A stretch of 11,468 bases of DNA from an uncultured Clostridia bacterium (GCA_904501795.1 CAJGCK010000039.1:1-11468); one strand, 5' to 3'; shown: positions 1 to 5,606, counted from the stretch's first letter. Program-made: numbers and translations. The notes: a model not told the origin generated them from the sequence alone.

Positions 1-2
1 AG

Positions 3-95
3 ACGGGAAAAAACGCAAGTTTTACCGTTGTAACCCCTGACTTTGATGTTTTAGCTACGGTAGTTAACGGAAAGGTAGTTTACAAAAAAGATTAA
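3..95 (+). CDS. C-terminal end of an amidohydrolase, probably NagA-like (5' end outside window)
   Basis: Only the last 30 codons are present, ending in TAA. The peptide reads TGKNASFTVVTPDFDVLATV followed by VNGKVVYKKD. The pattern 'G-x-A-[DS]-x-x-V-[VL] ... [DN]-[FL]-x-V-x-x-x-V-x-[ND]-G-x-x-V-[YF]' is the closing beta-strand block of metal-dependent amidohydrolases, and it most resembles N-acetylglucosamine-6-phosphate deacetylase, which converts GlcNAc-6-P to GlcN-6-P in the cytoplasm. The metal ligands and catalytic residues lie upstream of the window, so the exact substrate cannot be read. A hairpin terminator follows within 10 bases, so this is the last gene of its transcript. Dihydroorotase or another amidohydrolase remains possible. 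Confidence 0.5.
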   Translation, partial: TGKNASFTVVTPDFDVLATVVNGKVVYKKD

Positions 96-102
96 AAATT
101 AT

Positions 103-140
103 AAAAGCCTTTTACTTTTTTGGGTAAAGGCTTTTAATTT
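103..140 (+). terminator. Rho-independent terminator after the amidohydrolase
   Basis: The left arm AAAAGCCTTTTAC (103-115) pairs with GTAAAGGCTTTT (124-135), with one bulged T. The loop is T-rich and the tail TTTTAATTT ends the structure. It sits 7 bases after the stop codon. The A-rich left flank means it may also act on transcripts from the other side. Confidence 0.75.
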
Positions 141-165
141 AAAATAAAAAACGATTAAATAATTA

Positions 166-194
166 TTGCAATTTGTAAATATTAGTTGTATAAT
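166..194 (+). promoter_or_regulatory. Sigma-A-type promoter ahead of the SGNH remnant and uxuB
   Basis: A -35 box TTGCAA (166-171), a 17-base spacer and a consensus -10 box TATAAT (189-194) are present. Transcription would start near 201, leaving a leader of about 155 bases before the uxuB start. A second TATAAT at 222-227 lacks a good -35 partner. The promoter lies between a terminator and the first coding remnant, as expected for the start of a new unit. Confidence 0.65.
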
Positions 195-242
195 TATAAC
201 GAAAATAAGAGTAATTGCTCGTATAATTTGCGCGAGAGAAAT

Positions 243-347
243 ATGAAGATATTATTTTTAAACGACGGAGTTCATCCAGACGTTGCGGGGGCAACCCTGA
301 TTTCAAACGCTTGGTTAGAATTTTTTAGAAAAGAGATAGAAATTTAA
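243..347 (+). pseudogene. Remnant of the C-terminus of an SGNH/GDSL-family hydrolase
   Basis: A 34-codon ORF begins at ATG and ends at TAA. Its peptide contains LNDGVHPDVAGATLISNAWL followed by EFFRKEIEI. This matches the last conserved block (block V) of SGNH hydrolases, where Asp and His of D-x-x-H-P (here D8 and H11) form part of the catalytic triad and are followed by 'xxGxxLIAxAW'. The Ser, Gly and Asn blocks that should precede it by about 150 residues are absent. The frame stays open only back to position 186, and that stretch is not SGNH-like. The stop codon overlaps the AAGGAG of the next gene. I read it as a deletion remnant. It might still be translated as a leader peptide coupled to uxuB, but no hydrolase activity is possible. 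Confidence 0.6.
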
Positions 348-357
348 GGAGAAAAAA

Positions 358-1188
358 ATGAAAGTACCATTCAAAGTAGATTTAAAAGACAAAGTTATTG
401 TAATAACGGGTGCAGGCGGAATTATTTGTAGCGAATTTGCAAAAGCCCTTTCGGAATGCGGTGCAAAGGTTGCTTTGCTTGATATTAATTACGATGCAGC
501 GAAAGCGTATGCCGATGAAATAGGCGAAAATGCTTTACCCGTAAAATGTAACTGCTTAGATAAAAACAGCATTATAGAAGCAAAAAAAGAAATTAACGCT
601 AAATTTGGTGCAGTTAACTTTCTTATAAACGGCGCGGGCGGAAACAACCCGAGAGCGTCTACCGACAACGAAACTATGACCCCTGATTTAGAAGGTGTAA
701 AAGACTTCTTTGCACTTGAAGAAAGTGGGTTAAAATTCGTTTTTGATTTAAATATTACTTCAGCGTTTTTAGTTACTCAAGTTTTTGCACAAGATATGAT
801 TAAAACTGGTGGTAACATAATAAACGTTTCTAGTATGAACGCATATCGTCCGCTAACCAAAATTCCGGCGTATTCTGCTGCAAAAGCGGGTATTTCTAAC
901 TTTACTCAATGGTTAGCAGTTCATTTTGCTCCTTGCAATATTCGTTGCAACGCAATTGCACCCGGCTTTTTTGTAACCAACCAAAATCGTGCGCTACTTT
1001 TCAACCAAGATGGAACTCCTACCGCAAGAACGGGCAAAATTCTTTCGGCTACACCCATGAAAAAGTTTGGTGAAATTTCTGACCTTATAGGCGCACTTTT
1101 ATGGCTTGCCGATGATAACGCAAGTGGCTTCGTAACGGGTACTATAATCCCTGTAGACGGTGGTTTCTCTGCATATAGCGGAGTATAA
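358..1188 (+). CDS. uxuB: SDR-family D-mannonate oxidoreductase (fructuronate reductase)
   Basis: The 276-residue protein is a classical short-chain dehydrogenase. The Rossmann glycine motif is TGAGGIIC (residues 17-24), and Asp42 at the end of beta-2 points to NAD(H). The catalytic tetrad is Asn132, Ser159, Tyr172 and Lys176, in the expected S-x12-Y-x3-K spacing. NGAGG at 91-95 is the beta-4 motif. The 30-residue insert after it and the C-terminus (APGFFVTNQNRALL ... PVDGGFSAYSGV) are characteristic of the YjmF/UxuB family of Bacillus and Clostridia. That family interconverts D-fructuronate and D-mannonate in hexuronate breakdown. The third glycine of TGxxxGxG is Cys24, a replacement I believe is common in this family. 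The start is supported by AAGGAG at 346-351. No uxuA or uxaC lies alongside, so the pathway partners must be elsewhere. A relative acting on another sugar acid cannot be excluded. Confidence 0.85.
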   Translation: MKVPFKVDLKDKVIVITGAGGIICSEFAKALSECGAKVALLDINYDAAKAYADEIGENALPVKCNCLDKNSIIEAKKEINAKFGAVNFLINGAGGNNPRASTDNETMTPDLEGVKDFFALEESGLKFVFDLNITSAFLVTQVFAQDMIKTGGNIINVSSMNAYRPLTKIPAYSAAKAGISNFTQWLAVHFAPCNIRCNAIAPGFFVTNQNRALLFNQDGTPTARTGKILSATPMKKFGEISDLIGALLWLADDNASGFVTGTIIPVDGGFSAYSGV

Positions 1189-1205
1189 TACAAAAGAAAA
1201 AATAC

Positions 1206-1234
1206 TTGACAACACATTGAGTTTGATTTACAAT
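1206..1234 (+). promoter_or_regulatory. Consensus promoter for the riboswitch-ATPase transcript
   Basis: A perfect TTGACA (1206-1211), a 17-base spacer and TACAAT (1229-1234) place the transcription start near 1241. That is only a few bases before the first paired strand of the riboswitch. The -35 box begins 18 bases after the uxuB stop codon, with no separate uxuB terminator visible. Confidence 0.8.
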
Positions 1235-1240
1235 TTTATC

Positions 1241-1377
1241 AACTCGTGGGGGAGTAGTCAGCGTTTTTTACGTAGTAAATCATCAACACGACCAAACGGT
1301 CTGGTTTACTTTAAATGACAAGACTCACGTTAAGCGCTAATTGCTTTGCGTGGGGCAAAAAATGTTTTTTCCCGAGA
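1241..1377 (+). promoter_or_regulatory. yybP-ykoY manganese riboswitch
   Basis: The conserved GGGGAGTAG (1249-1257) and the L3 segment GACTC (1322-1326) are the two signatures whose loops form the metal site in this class. Visible helices are GTCA/TGAC (1257-1260 with 1316-1319), AGTAAA/TTTACT (1274-1279 with 1305-1310), GACC/GGTC (1290-1293 with 1298-1301), and a distal arm CACG/CGTG with AAGC/GCTT (1326-1352). The 5' strand CTCG-t-GGG (1243-1250) is complementary to CCCGAG (1371-1376), which is also the left arm of the terminator. The sequence therefore shows two mutually exclusive folds. By family knowledge, Mn2+ stabilises the aptamer fold, frees the polymerase from termination and turns the gene on. 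The downstream cation ATPase fits this assignment. Confidence 0.87.
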
Positions 1378-1404
1378 ACTGCAAAACGCGGTGCTCGGTT
1401 TTTT
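1372..1404 (+). terminator. Riboswitch-controlled intrinsic terminator
   Basis: CCGAG (1372-1376) pairs with CTCGG (1394-1398). An internal AA/TG mismatch and a second short helix CTGC/GCGG (1379-1382 with 1388-1391) cap it with an AAAAC loop. Six T residues (1399-1404) follow directly. The left arm is shared with the aptamer closing helix, so this is the expression platform rather than the end of the uxuB transcript, although it could also stop read-through from uxuB. Confidence 0.85.
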
Positions 1405-1431
1405 ATATAACTAAATTTTATAGGAGAGAAT

Positions 1432-4065
1432 ATGGTATTTTACAACAAACCTGTAAGCCAAGTCGTTTCCGAATTAAACACTAATACCGACGTAGGTTTA
1501 ACTGACGCGGAAGTGCTTTCAAGACGGGAAAAATACGGCTTAAACAAACTGAAAGAACAAAAGAAAAAATCTTTATTCTTAAGATTTATCGATCAGTTTA
1601 AAGACGTAATGATTTTAATACTAATTGCCGCGTCGATAATATCGTTCGTGGTCAAATGCGTTGAAGGGCACTACGGTGAGTTTTACGAACCCGCATTAAT
1701 TTTAATTATTGTAATATTAAACGCAATAATGGGCGTAGCGCAAGAAAGTAAGGCCGAAAAAGCGCTAGAAGCGTTAAAGAACATGTCCGCTCCGCACGCC
1801 CGTGTTTTAAGAAACGGGGTAGAAAAAATTATTAACGCAAGCGAGTTAGTGGTTGGTGACGTTATTTTATTAGAAGCGGGTGATTTCGTTCCTGCGGACG
1901 CGCGTTTAATAAAAACCGTATCCCTAAAAAGTGAAGAATCGGCTCTAACGGGTGAGAGTGTCCCGTCAGAAAAAGACGCGCTTGCCGAAATAAAAGAAGG
2001 CGCTTCGGTGGGCGATAGAACGAACATGGTTTTTATGGGCTGTTCAATAACCTACGGCACGGCGATAGCAGTTGTTACCGCAACGGGTATGGACACCGAA
2101 ATGGGAAAAATTGCAAATCTTTTATCGGGCGAAGTGCAAACTCAAACGCCACTACAAAAAAGGCTTGCTTCTCTTGGTAAATACTTAGGCATAGTTGCTC
2201 TTTGCGCGTGCGCGGTAGTATTTATCGTTGGTGTTGCAAACAATATCCCCGTGTTAGAAATCTTTATGACGTCCGTTTCACTTGCGGTATCGGCAATTCC
2301 CGAAGGCTTGCCCGCGATAGTTACGATAGTTTTATCAATCGGTGTGCAACGAATGGTTAAAAAGAACGCTATCATACGAAGACTTCCCGCCGTTGAGACT
2401 TTGGGTTCGGCGTCGGTTATTTGTTCGGATAAAACGGGAACGCTTACAATGAACCGTATGACGTTAGTGAAAGCGTTTGTCGACGGCGAAAAGGACAGTG
2501 AAGATATAAGCGAAACTAATAGTGAAAAAATAAGGAAATTATTGACTTTCGGTACTCTTTGTTGTGACGGAAGCGTTACCTTTGAAAACGGGAAAGAAAC
2601 TCACGTTGGCGACCCTACGGAAACGGCTATTATCGTTGGCGCTCACAAAAACGGTATAGTAAAAGAAGATATTTTTGAAAAATACCCGCGTTTAGCGTCA
2701 ATACCGTTCGACTCCGATAGAAAGTTAATGAGCACGATAAACGTTATAGACGGCAAAAAGATAGTAATCGTTAAAGGCGCGGTAGACGTTATAGAAAGTC
2801 GTTGCATAAAAGGCGACTTTGAAGAAGCCAAAGCGATGAACGAAAAATTAAGTTCTTCCGCATTGAGAGTTTTGGCGGTTGCATACAAAGAGATTAGCGA
2901 AGTTCCCGATACTTTGACTTCAAACGAAATAGAGAACGGTTTAACCTTTATGGGATTAGTGGGTATGATAGACCCGCCAAGACCCGAAGCGAAAATCGCT
3001 GTTGCTACCTGTCGTGAAGCAGGTATTAAACCCGTTATGATAACAGGGGACCACGTTGTGACTGCTTCTGCTATAGCAAGAGAGTTGGGTATATTACTAG
3101 AAGGCGACAAGGCGATAACGGGCGCGGAACTTGATATGATGACCGACTCTGAACTAGACGACGTAATAGAAAGCATATCGGTTTACGCAAGGGTTTCGCC
3201 CGAAAATAAAATTCGTATAGTAAAGGCATGGCAAAGAAAAGGCCAAGTAGTTTCTATGACGGGTGACGGCGTTAACGATGCGCCTGCGCTAAAAGCAGCC
3301 GATATCGGTTGCGCTATGGGTATAACGGGTACTGACGTTGCAAAAGGCGCTGCGGATATGACGCTTACCGACGATAATTTTTCTACTATCGTGCACGCGG
3401 TTAGAGAAGGGCGTGGTATATATTCTAACATTAGAAAGAGCGTAGGATTTTTACTTGGTACAAATATCGGCGAAATAGTTTTGGTATTTTTTGCCATGAT
3501 TATTTTCCATGCAACACCGCTACTTTCAATGCAACTTTTATGGGTAAACTTAGTTACTGATAGCTTGCCTGCAATCGCTTTAGGTATGGAAAAAATAGAC
3601 CCCGACGTTATGAAACAAAAACCCAAACCCAAAAATGAAAGTATTTTTGCTAGGGGGCTGGGTGTTAGAGTGGCGCTTCAAGGTTTAATGTTCGGTGGAT
3701 TAGCGCTTGGCGCATTCTTAATCGGTAGAGCAAGCGCGCCCGTTGGTTGTACCGAAAAGGTTGCCGAAAGTTACGGTCAAACGCTTGCGTTTATGGTTAT
3801 TGCTCTTTCGCAAGTATTCCACTCGTTTAATATGCGCTCGCATAGGTCGATTTTCGTTATCGGCGTGTTTAACAATTTAAAGTTAACAGGTGCTTGTATT
3901 TTATCAACAGTATTAGTTGCGTTCGTTATGTTTACGCCCGTTATTCGAGAAATATTCGGTTTGCAAATTTTATCTTATTCAAGTTACTTGATAGGCTTAG
4001 GTTTAGCCTTAGTGCCTGTTCTCGTAATGGAAATTGCTAAATTATTCAAATTAATAAAAGACTAA
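1432..4065 (+). CDS. P2A-type cation-transporting ATPase, probable Mn2+/Ca2+ exporter
   Basis: The 877-residue protein is a full-length P-type ATPase of the PacL/SERCA group in the cytoplasmic membrane. In order it shows the cation-ATPase N-terminal domain (about 1-70), M1-M2, the actuator motif TGES (173-176), M3-M4 with PEGLP (290-294), the phosphorylation site DKTGTLT (Asp333), the nucleotide-binding KGA (448-450), TGD (538-540), the hinge GDGVND (611-616) and M5-M10. The metal ligands of SERCA are kept: Glu291 in M4, Asn678 and Glu681 in M5, and Asn706, Thr709 and Asp710 in M6 (WVNLVTD). Family knowledge alone would say Ca2+. The manganese riboswitch upstream argues for Mn2+ efflux, as for related riboswitch-controlled ATPases of lactococci and streptococci. 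AGGAGA at 1422-1427 supports the start. The broken fucU follows after 17 bases without a terminator. Confidence 0.9.
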   Translation: MVFYNKPVSQVVSELNTNTDVGLTDAEVLSRREKYGLNKLKEQKKKSLFLRFIDQFKDVMILILIAASIISFVVKCVEGHYGEFYEPALILIIVILNAIMGVAQESKAEKALEALKNMSAPHARVLRNGVEKIINASELVVGDVILLEAGDFVPADARLIKTVSLKSEESALTGESVPSEKDALAEIKEGASVGDRTNMVFMGCSITYGTAIAVVTATGMDTEMGKIANLLSGEVQTQTPLQKRLASLGKYLGIVALCACAVVFIVGVANNIPVLEIFMTSVSLAVSAIPEGLPAIVTIVLSIGVQRMVKKNAIIRRLPAVETLGSASVICSDKTGTLTMNRMTLVKAFVDGEKDSEDISETNSEKIRKLLTFGTLCCDGSVTFENGKETHVGDPTETAIIVGAHKNGIVKEDIFEKYPRLASIPFDSDRKLMSTINVIDGKKIVIVKGAVDVIESRCIKGDFEEAKAMNEKLSSSALRVLAVAYKEISEVPDTLTSNEIENGLTFMGLVGMIDPPRPEAKIAVATCREAGIKPVMITGDHVVTASAIARELGILLEGDKAITGAELDMMTDSELDDVIESISVYARVSPENKIRIVKAWQRKGQVVSMTGDGVNDAPALKAADIGCAMGITGTDVAKGAADMTLTDDNFSTIVHAVREGRGIYSNIRKSVGFLLGTNIGEIVLVFFAMIIFHATPLLSMQLLWVNLVTDSLPAIALGMEKIDPDVMKQKPKPKNESIFARGLGVRVALQGLMFGGLALGAFLIGRASAPVGCTEKVAESYGQTLAFMVIALSQVFHSFNMRSHRSIFVIGVFNNLKLTGACILSTVLVAFVMFTPVIREIFGLQILSYSSYLIGLGLALVPVLVMEIAKLFKLIKD

Positions 4066-4082
4066 TCAAAAGGAGAAATACT

Positions 4083-4506
4083 ATGTTAAAAGGTATACCA
4101 AAAAACGTTAGTCCAGAACTACTAAAAGTCTTGTGCGAAATGGGACACGGTGACGAAATGGTTATTGCCGATGCAAATTTTCCAAGTGCTTCTATAGCAA
4201 AAAGTGCTCGTTCGTTTAGACGGACAGAGTGTTGAAAAAGTCTTGGATAGCGTATTAAAACTTATTCCGTTAGACACTTATTCTCCATCGAATATGATGT
4301 ATATAGAGACTACCGCAGGCGATCCCACTCCTGAAATTTGGAAAAATTACGAAAAGATAGCGAATAAACGCGATAAAAATGCAAGAATATCCCAAATAGA
4401 ACGTCAAGCTTTTTACGAAAGGGCAAGAAAGGCTTATGCAGTTATAGCAACAGGTGAAGAAAAAATTTATGCAAACGTTATAATAAGAAAAGGCGTTATA
4501 AAATAA
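4083..4506 (+). pseudogene. fucU: L-fucose mutarotase (FucU/RbsD family), frameshifted
   Basis: The frame opened by ATG 4083 (AAAGGAGA at 4068-4075) encodes MLKGIPKNVSPELLKVLCEM then GHGDE, with the family's catalytic His22. It stops at TGA 4233-4235 after 50 codons. The rest of the protein continues in the +1 frame from about 4204, with LVRLDGQ, PLDTY, FYERARKAYAVIATGE and YANVIIRKGV, all FucU blocks. Removing one A from the A5 tract at 4199-4203 joins the halves as SIAKVLVRLDG and gives 140 residues, the usual FucU length. The enzyme interconverts alpha and beta anomers of L-fucose. A 1-base insertion in a homopolymer may be a real mutation or a base-calling error. The second half also has a GTG at 4204, but it lacks a ribosome site and His22. 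The gene is probably cotranscribed with the ATPase. Confidence 0.85.
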
Positions 4507-4508
4507 CA

Positions 4509-4545
4509 AAAAGCGTGGAAAAATTCCACGCTTTCTTATTTATTG
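4509..4545 (+). terminator. Terminator of the ATPase-fucU transcript, possibly bidirectional
   Basis: AAAGCGTGGAA (4510-4520) and TTCCACGCTTT (4524-4534) form a perfect 11-bp stem with a three-base loop, followed by CTTATTTATT. On the minus strand the same stem is followed by TTGTTATTT, so it could also stop transcripts arriving from the tRNA side. Confidence 0.85.
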
Positions 4546-4595
4546 CTACGCAAAAATTACCTTATGGTAATTTTCTCCCCATTCAAGTCCCATCA
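4544..4595 (+). repeat. Partial copy of a tRNA-tail-associated repeat
   Basis: This stretch repeats 4700-4750 almost exactly: TGCTACGC, an A-rich step, an AATTACC/GGTAATT hairpin, TTTTCTCCCC and ATTCAAGTCCCATCA. Differences are confined to the base after CGC, the hairpin loop and one indel, while the hairpin arms are kept. It ends with ATTCAAGTCCCATCA, whose reverse complement contains the T-arm sequence GATGGGACTTGAA of the tRNA-Leu at 4805-4887. The other half of the full element is missing on its left side, where the fucU terminator abuts it. Confidence 0.75.
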
Positions 4596-4629
4596 ATAAA
4601 AAATAAAAAGACCTACTATCGTAGGTCTA
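4596..4629 (-). terminator. Minus-strand terminator following the structured element
   Basis: On the minus strand AGACCTAC, loop GATA and GTAGGTCT form a perfect 8-bp stem (4609-4628). It is followed by TTTTATTTTTTATT. It lies four bases beyond the CCA-like end of the 4633-4750 element, just as the tRNA-Leu terminator follows its own CCA. On the plus strand the stem is followed by ATTTTGG, a weaker signal. Confidence 0.7.
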
Positions 4630-4632
4630 TTT

Positions 4633-4750
4633 TGGTGTGAAGGATGGGACTTTCGCCTGTGCGACCTTCTCCGACAAACAGTAGGTGGCTACTGTTTGGT
4701 GCTACGCACAAATTACCTAAGGTAATTTTCTCCCCATTCAAGTCCCATCA
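4633..4750 (-). ncRNA. Putative structured RNA or repeat element with a tRNA-Leu-like 3' tail
   Basis: Read on the minus strand, four perfect helices nest. P1 is GATGGGACTT with AAGTCCCATC (4740-4749 and 4643-4652). P2 is AAATTACC with GGTAATTT (4710-4728). P3 is GTGCG/CGCAC plus ACC/GGT (4659-4666 with 4698-4709, four-base bulge). P4 is AAACAGTAG/CTACTGTTT with a four-base loop (4676-4697). The 3' end AAGTCCCATCCTTCACACCA is identical to the last 20 bases of tRNA-Leu at 4805-4824. A terminator follows at once. A half copy lies at 4544-4595. No tRNA anticodon arm or T-loop (TTCRA) is present in the right place, so it is not a tRNA. I see no good promoter of its own. It may be an orphan structured RNA, a tRNA-derived repeat or a MITE-like element; palindromic DNA would look the same. 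Confidence 0.45.
4700..4750 (+). repeat. Second copy of the 51-bp direct repeat
   Basis: This is the right half of the structured element and matches 4544-4595. It contains the hairpin arms AAATTACC/GGTAATTT and ends in ATTCAAGTCCCATCA. The 13 bases TTCAAGTCCCATC are an inverted copy of the T-arm bases of the adjacent tRNA-Leu. Confidence 0.75.
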
Positions 4751-4762
4751 CGTTGATTAATT

Positions 4763-4802
4763 AATATAAAAAATAGTCTTAACAAATACTGTCAAGACTA
4801 TT
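4763..4802 (-). terminator. Terminator of tRNA-Leu
   Basis: On the minus strand AATAGTCTTGACA and TGTTAAGACTATT form a 13-bp stem with one G-T pair and a GTATT loop (4772-4802). It is followed by TTTTATATT. It begins two bases after the encoded CCA. Confidence 0.85.
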
Positions 4803-4804
4803 CA

Positions 4805-4887
4805 TGGTGTGAAGGATGGGACTTGAACCCACACGGATAACCATACGCCCCTCAAACGTACGCGTCTGCCAATTCCGCCACCCTCAC
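4805..4887 (-). tRNA. tRNA-Leu (anticodon GAG)
   Basis: The acceptor stem GTGAGGG pairs with CCTTCAC (one G-T), then discriminator A and an encoded CCA at 4805-4807. The D-arm carries GCGGAATTGGCAGACGC, typical of leucine tRNAs. The anticodon stem is TACGT/GCGTA with loop TTGAGGG, giving anticodon GAG, which reads CTC and CTT. A long variable arm makes it class II. The T-arm is GTGGG-TTCAAGT-CCCAT. It is 83 bases long with the CCA. It lies directly downstream of the transglycosylase gene on the same strand. Its 3' 20 bases are duplicated at 4633-4652. Confidence 0.95.
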
Positions 4888-4898
4888 GTAGCCTATAT

Positions 4899-4927
4899 AT
4901 CTTACTTGAAAAAATTTTATTTGTCAA
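4899..4927 (-). promoter_or_regulatory. Promoter of tRNA-Leu overlapping the end of the transglycosylase gene
   Basis: On the minus strand TTGACA (4922-4927), a 17-base spacer and TAAGAT (4899-4904) place the start a few bases before the mature tRNA 5' end at 4887. The -35 box lies inside the last codons of the upstream gene. No terminator separates the two, so read-through into the tRNA is also possible. Confidence 0.65.
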
Positions 4928-5498
4928 GAATATGAAAGTACAATTTTTTATATTTTTTTCTCAAATTTTTAATTTTATTATAGTATTCTTTTGTCTCTGA
5001 ATAGGGTATATCTTTTAAGGTTTTTTTATCGTTAGAATATTTTTCCGTATTAAGCCAAAGCCTAACGTTTCCTTCGCCCGCGTTGTAGGCGACAACGGCA
5101 AGATCTTCATCATTAAATTTTTCAATCAAATATTTCAAATAAAAGCACCCGAAATTAAGGTTAGTTTCCACGTCGAAAATGTCGTAATTTGTAGCTTCTA
5201 ATAGGCTAGCAACGTATTCGGCGGTTTTATCGGTGATTTGCATAAGTCCTTTTGCGCCCTTTTTGCTAACCGCCTTGGAATTAAAATTGCTTTCTGCTTT
5301 AACAAGCGAAAAAACTAGCGATTTATCCAAGTCGTAATACTCGGTTTTGGATAAGATTTCCGTTTTGTATCGTAAGGGATAAAACAATTTTTCGACGCCG
5401 TTAAAAAGGAAAAACGCACCGAACACAACCCAGTATATCGTTATAACTACCGATAATATTTTAATAACTTTGTTATTAATTTTTTTGTTTACTTTCAT
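4917..5498 (-). CDS. Membrane-anchored lytic transglycosylase, Slt type (family 1)
   Basis: The 193-residue product (from ATG 5498) has a lysine-rich N-terminus and one hydrophobic helix (about residues 13-33), an uncleaved anchor or signal sequence. A Slt domain with lysozyme-like fold follows. Motifs are the catalytic glutamate in AESNFN (Glu69), GLMQI (84-88) and AYNAGEGN (137-144), then PYSETKEYY near the end. The family cleaves the MurNAc-GlcNAc bond of peptidoglycan, forming 1,6-anhydro-MurNAc, outside the membrane. It is short, essentially a bare Slt domain, a size common in Clostridia. An upstream in-frame TTG at 5516 would add six residues; I prefer the ATG because MKVNKK directly precedes the anchor. 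Neither start has a clear Shine-Dalgarno site. The gene is divergent from trkA. Confidence 0.87.
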   Translation of the reverse strand: MKVNKKINNKVIKILSVVITIYWVVFGAFFLFNGVEKLFYPLRYKTEILSKTEYYDLDKSLVFSLVKAESNFNSKAVSKKGAKGLMQITDKTAEYVASLLEATNYDIFDVETNLNFGCFYLKYLIEKFNDEDLAVVAYNAGEGNVRLWLNTEKYSNDKKTLKDIPYSETKEYYNKIKNLRKKYKKLYFHILDK

Positions 5499-5569
5499 TA
5501 TAAAGAGTATATGCAAAAAAACTCGTTTAATTAAAAAATGATGTTAAAATCCTAAAAATATCATTTTGC

Positions 5570-5599
5570 TTGACTTTAATTTCTAAAAAGTATTATAAT
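5570..5599 (+). promoter_or_regulatory. Promoter for trkA-trkH, giving a near-leaderless message
   Basis: TTGACT (5570-5575), an 18-base spacer and a consensus TATAAT (5594-5599) are present. Only seven bases lie between the -10 box and the ATG at 5607, so transcription should start at or beside the A of the start codon. No AGGAG-like site precedes the ATG, in agreement with leaderless translation. Confidence 0.6.
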
Positions 5600-5606
5600 A
5601 GTTAAT

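Noticed and set aside
921..1217. Minus-strand open frame of 98 codons over the end of uxuB
   Set aside because: It is antisense to conserved SDR sequence and its peptide has no family features.
2643..3176. Open frame of 177 codons on the minus strand inside the ATPase gene
   Set aside because: It lies fully antisense to strongly conserved ATPase motifs, has no ribosome site or recognisable domain, and is explained by codon bias. The same holds for minus-strand frames at 1683-2027, 2142-2375 and 3183-3632.
4204..4506. Independent 100-residue gene starting at GTG 4204
   Set aside because: The peptide is the C-terminal 70% of FucU and the N-terminal part lies immediately upstream in another frame. 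There is no ribosome site at the GTG, so a single frameshifted gene is the better reading.
4633..4750. A second tRNA gene or simple tRNA pseudogene
   Set aside because: Only the 3' 20 bases match the tRNA. There is no D-arm, anticodon arm or TTCRA T-loop in the correct position, and the inner sequence has its own well-formed helices.
4544..4750. CRISPR array
   Set aside because: There are only two copies of the 51/50-bp unit, separated by about 105 bases that contain a terminator and other hairpins. No regular spacers and no cas genes are present.
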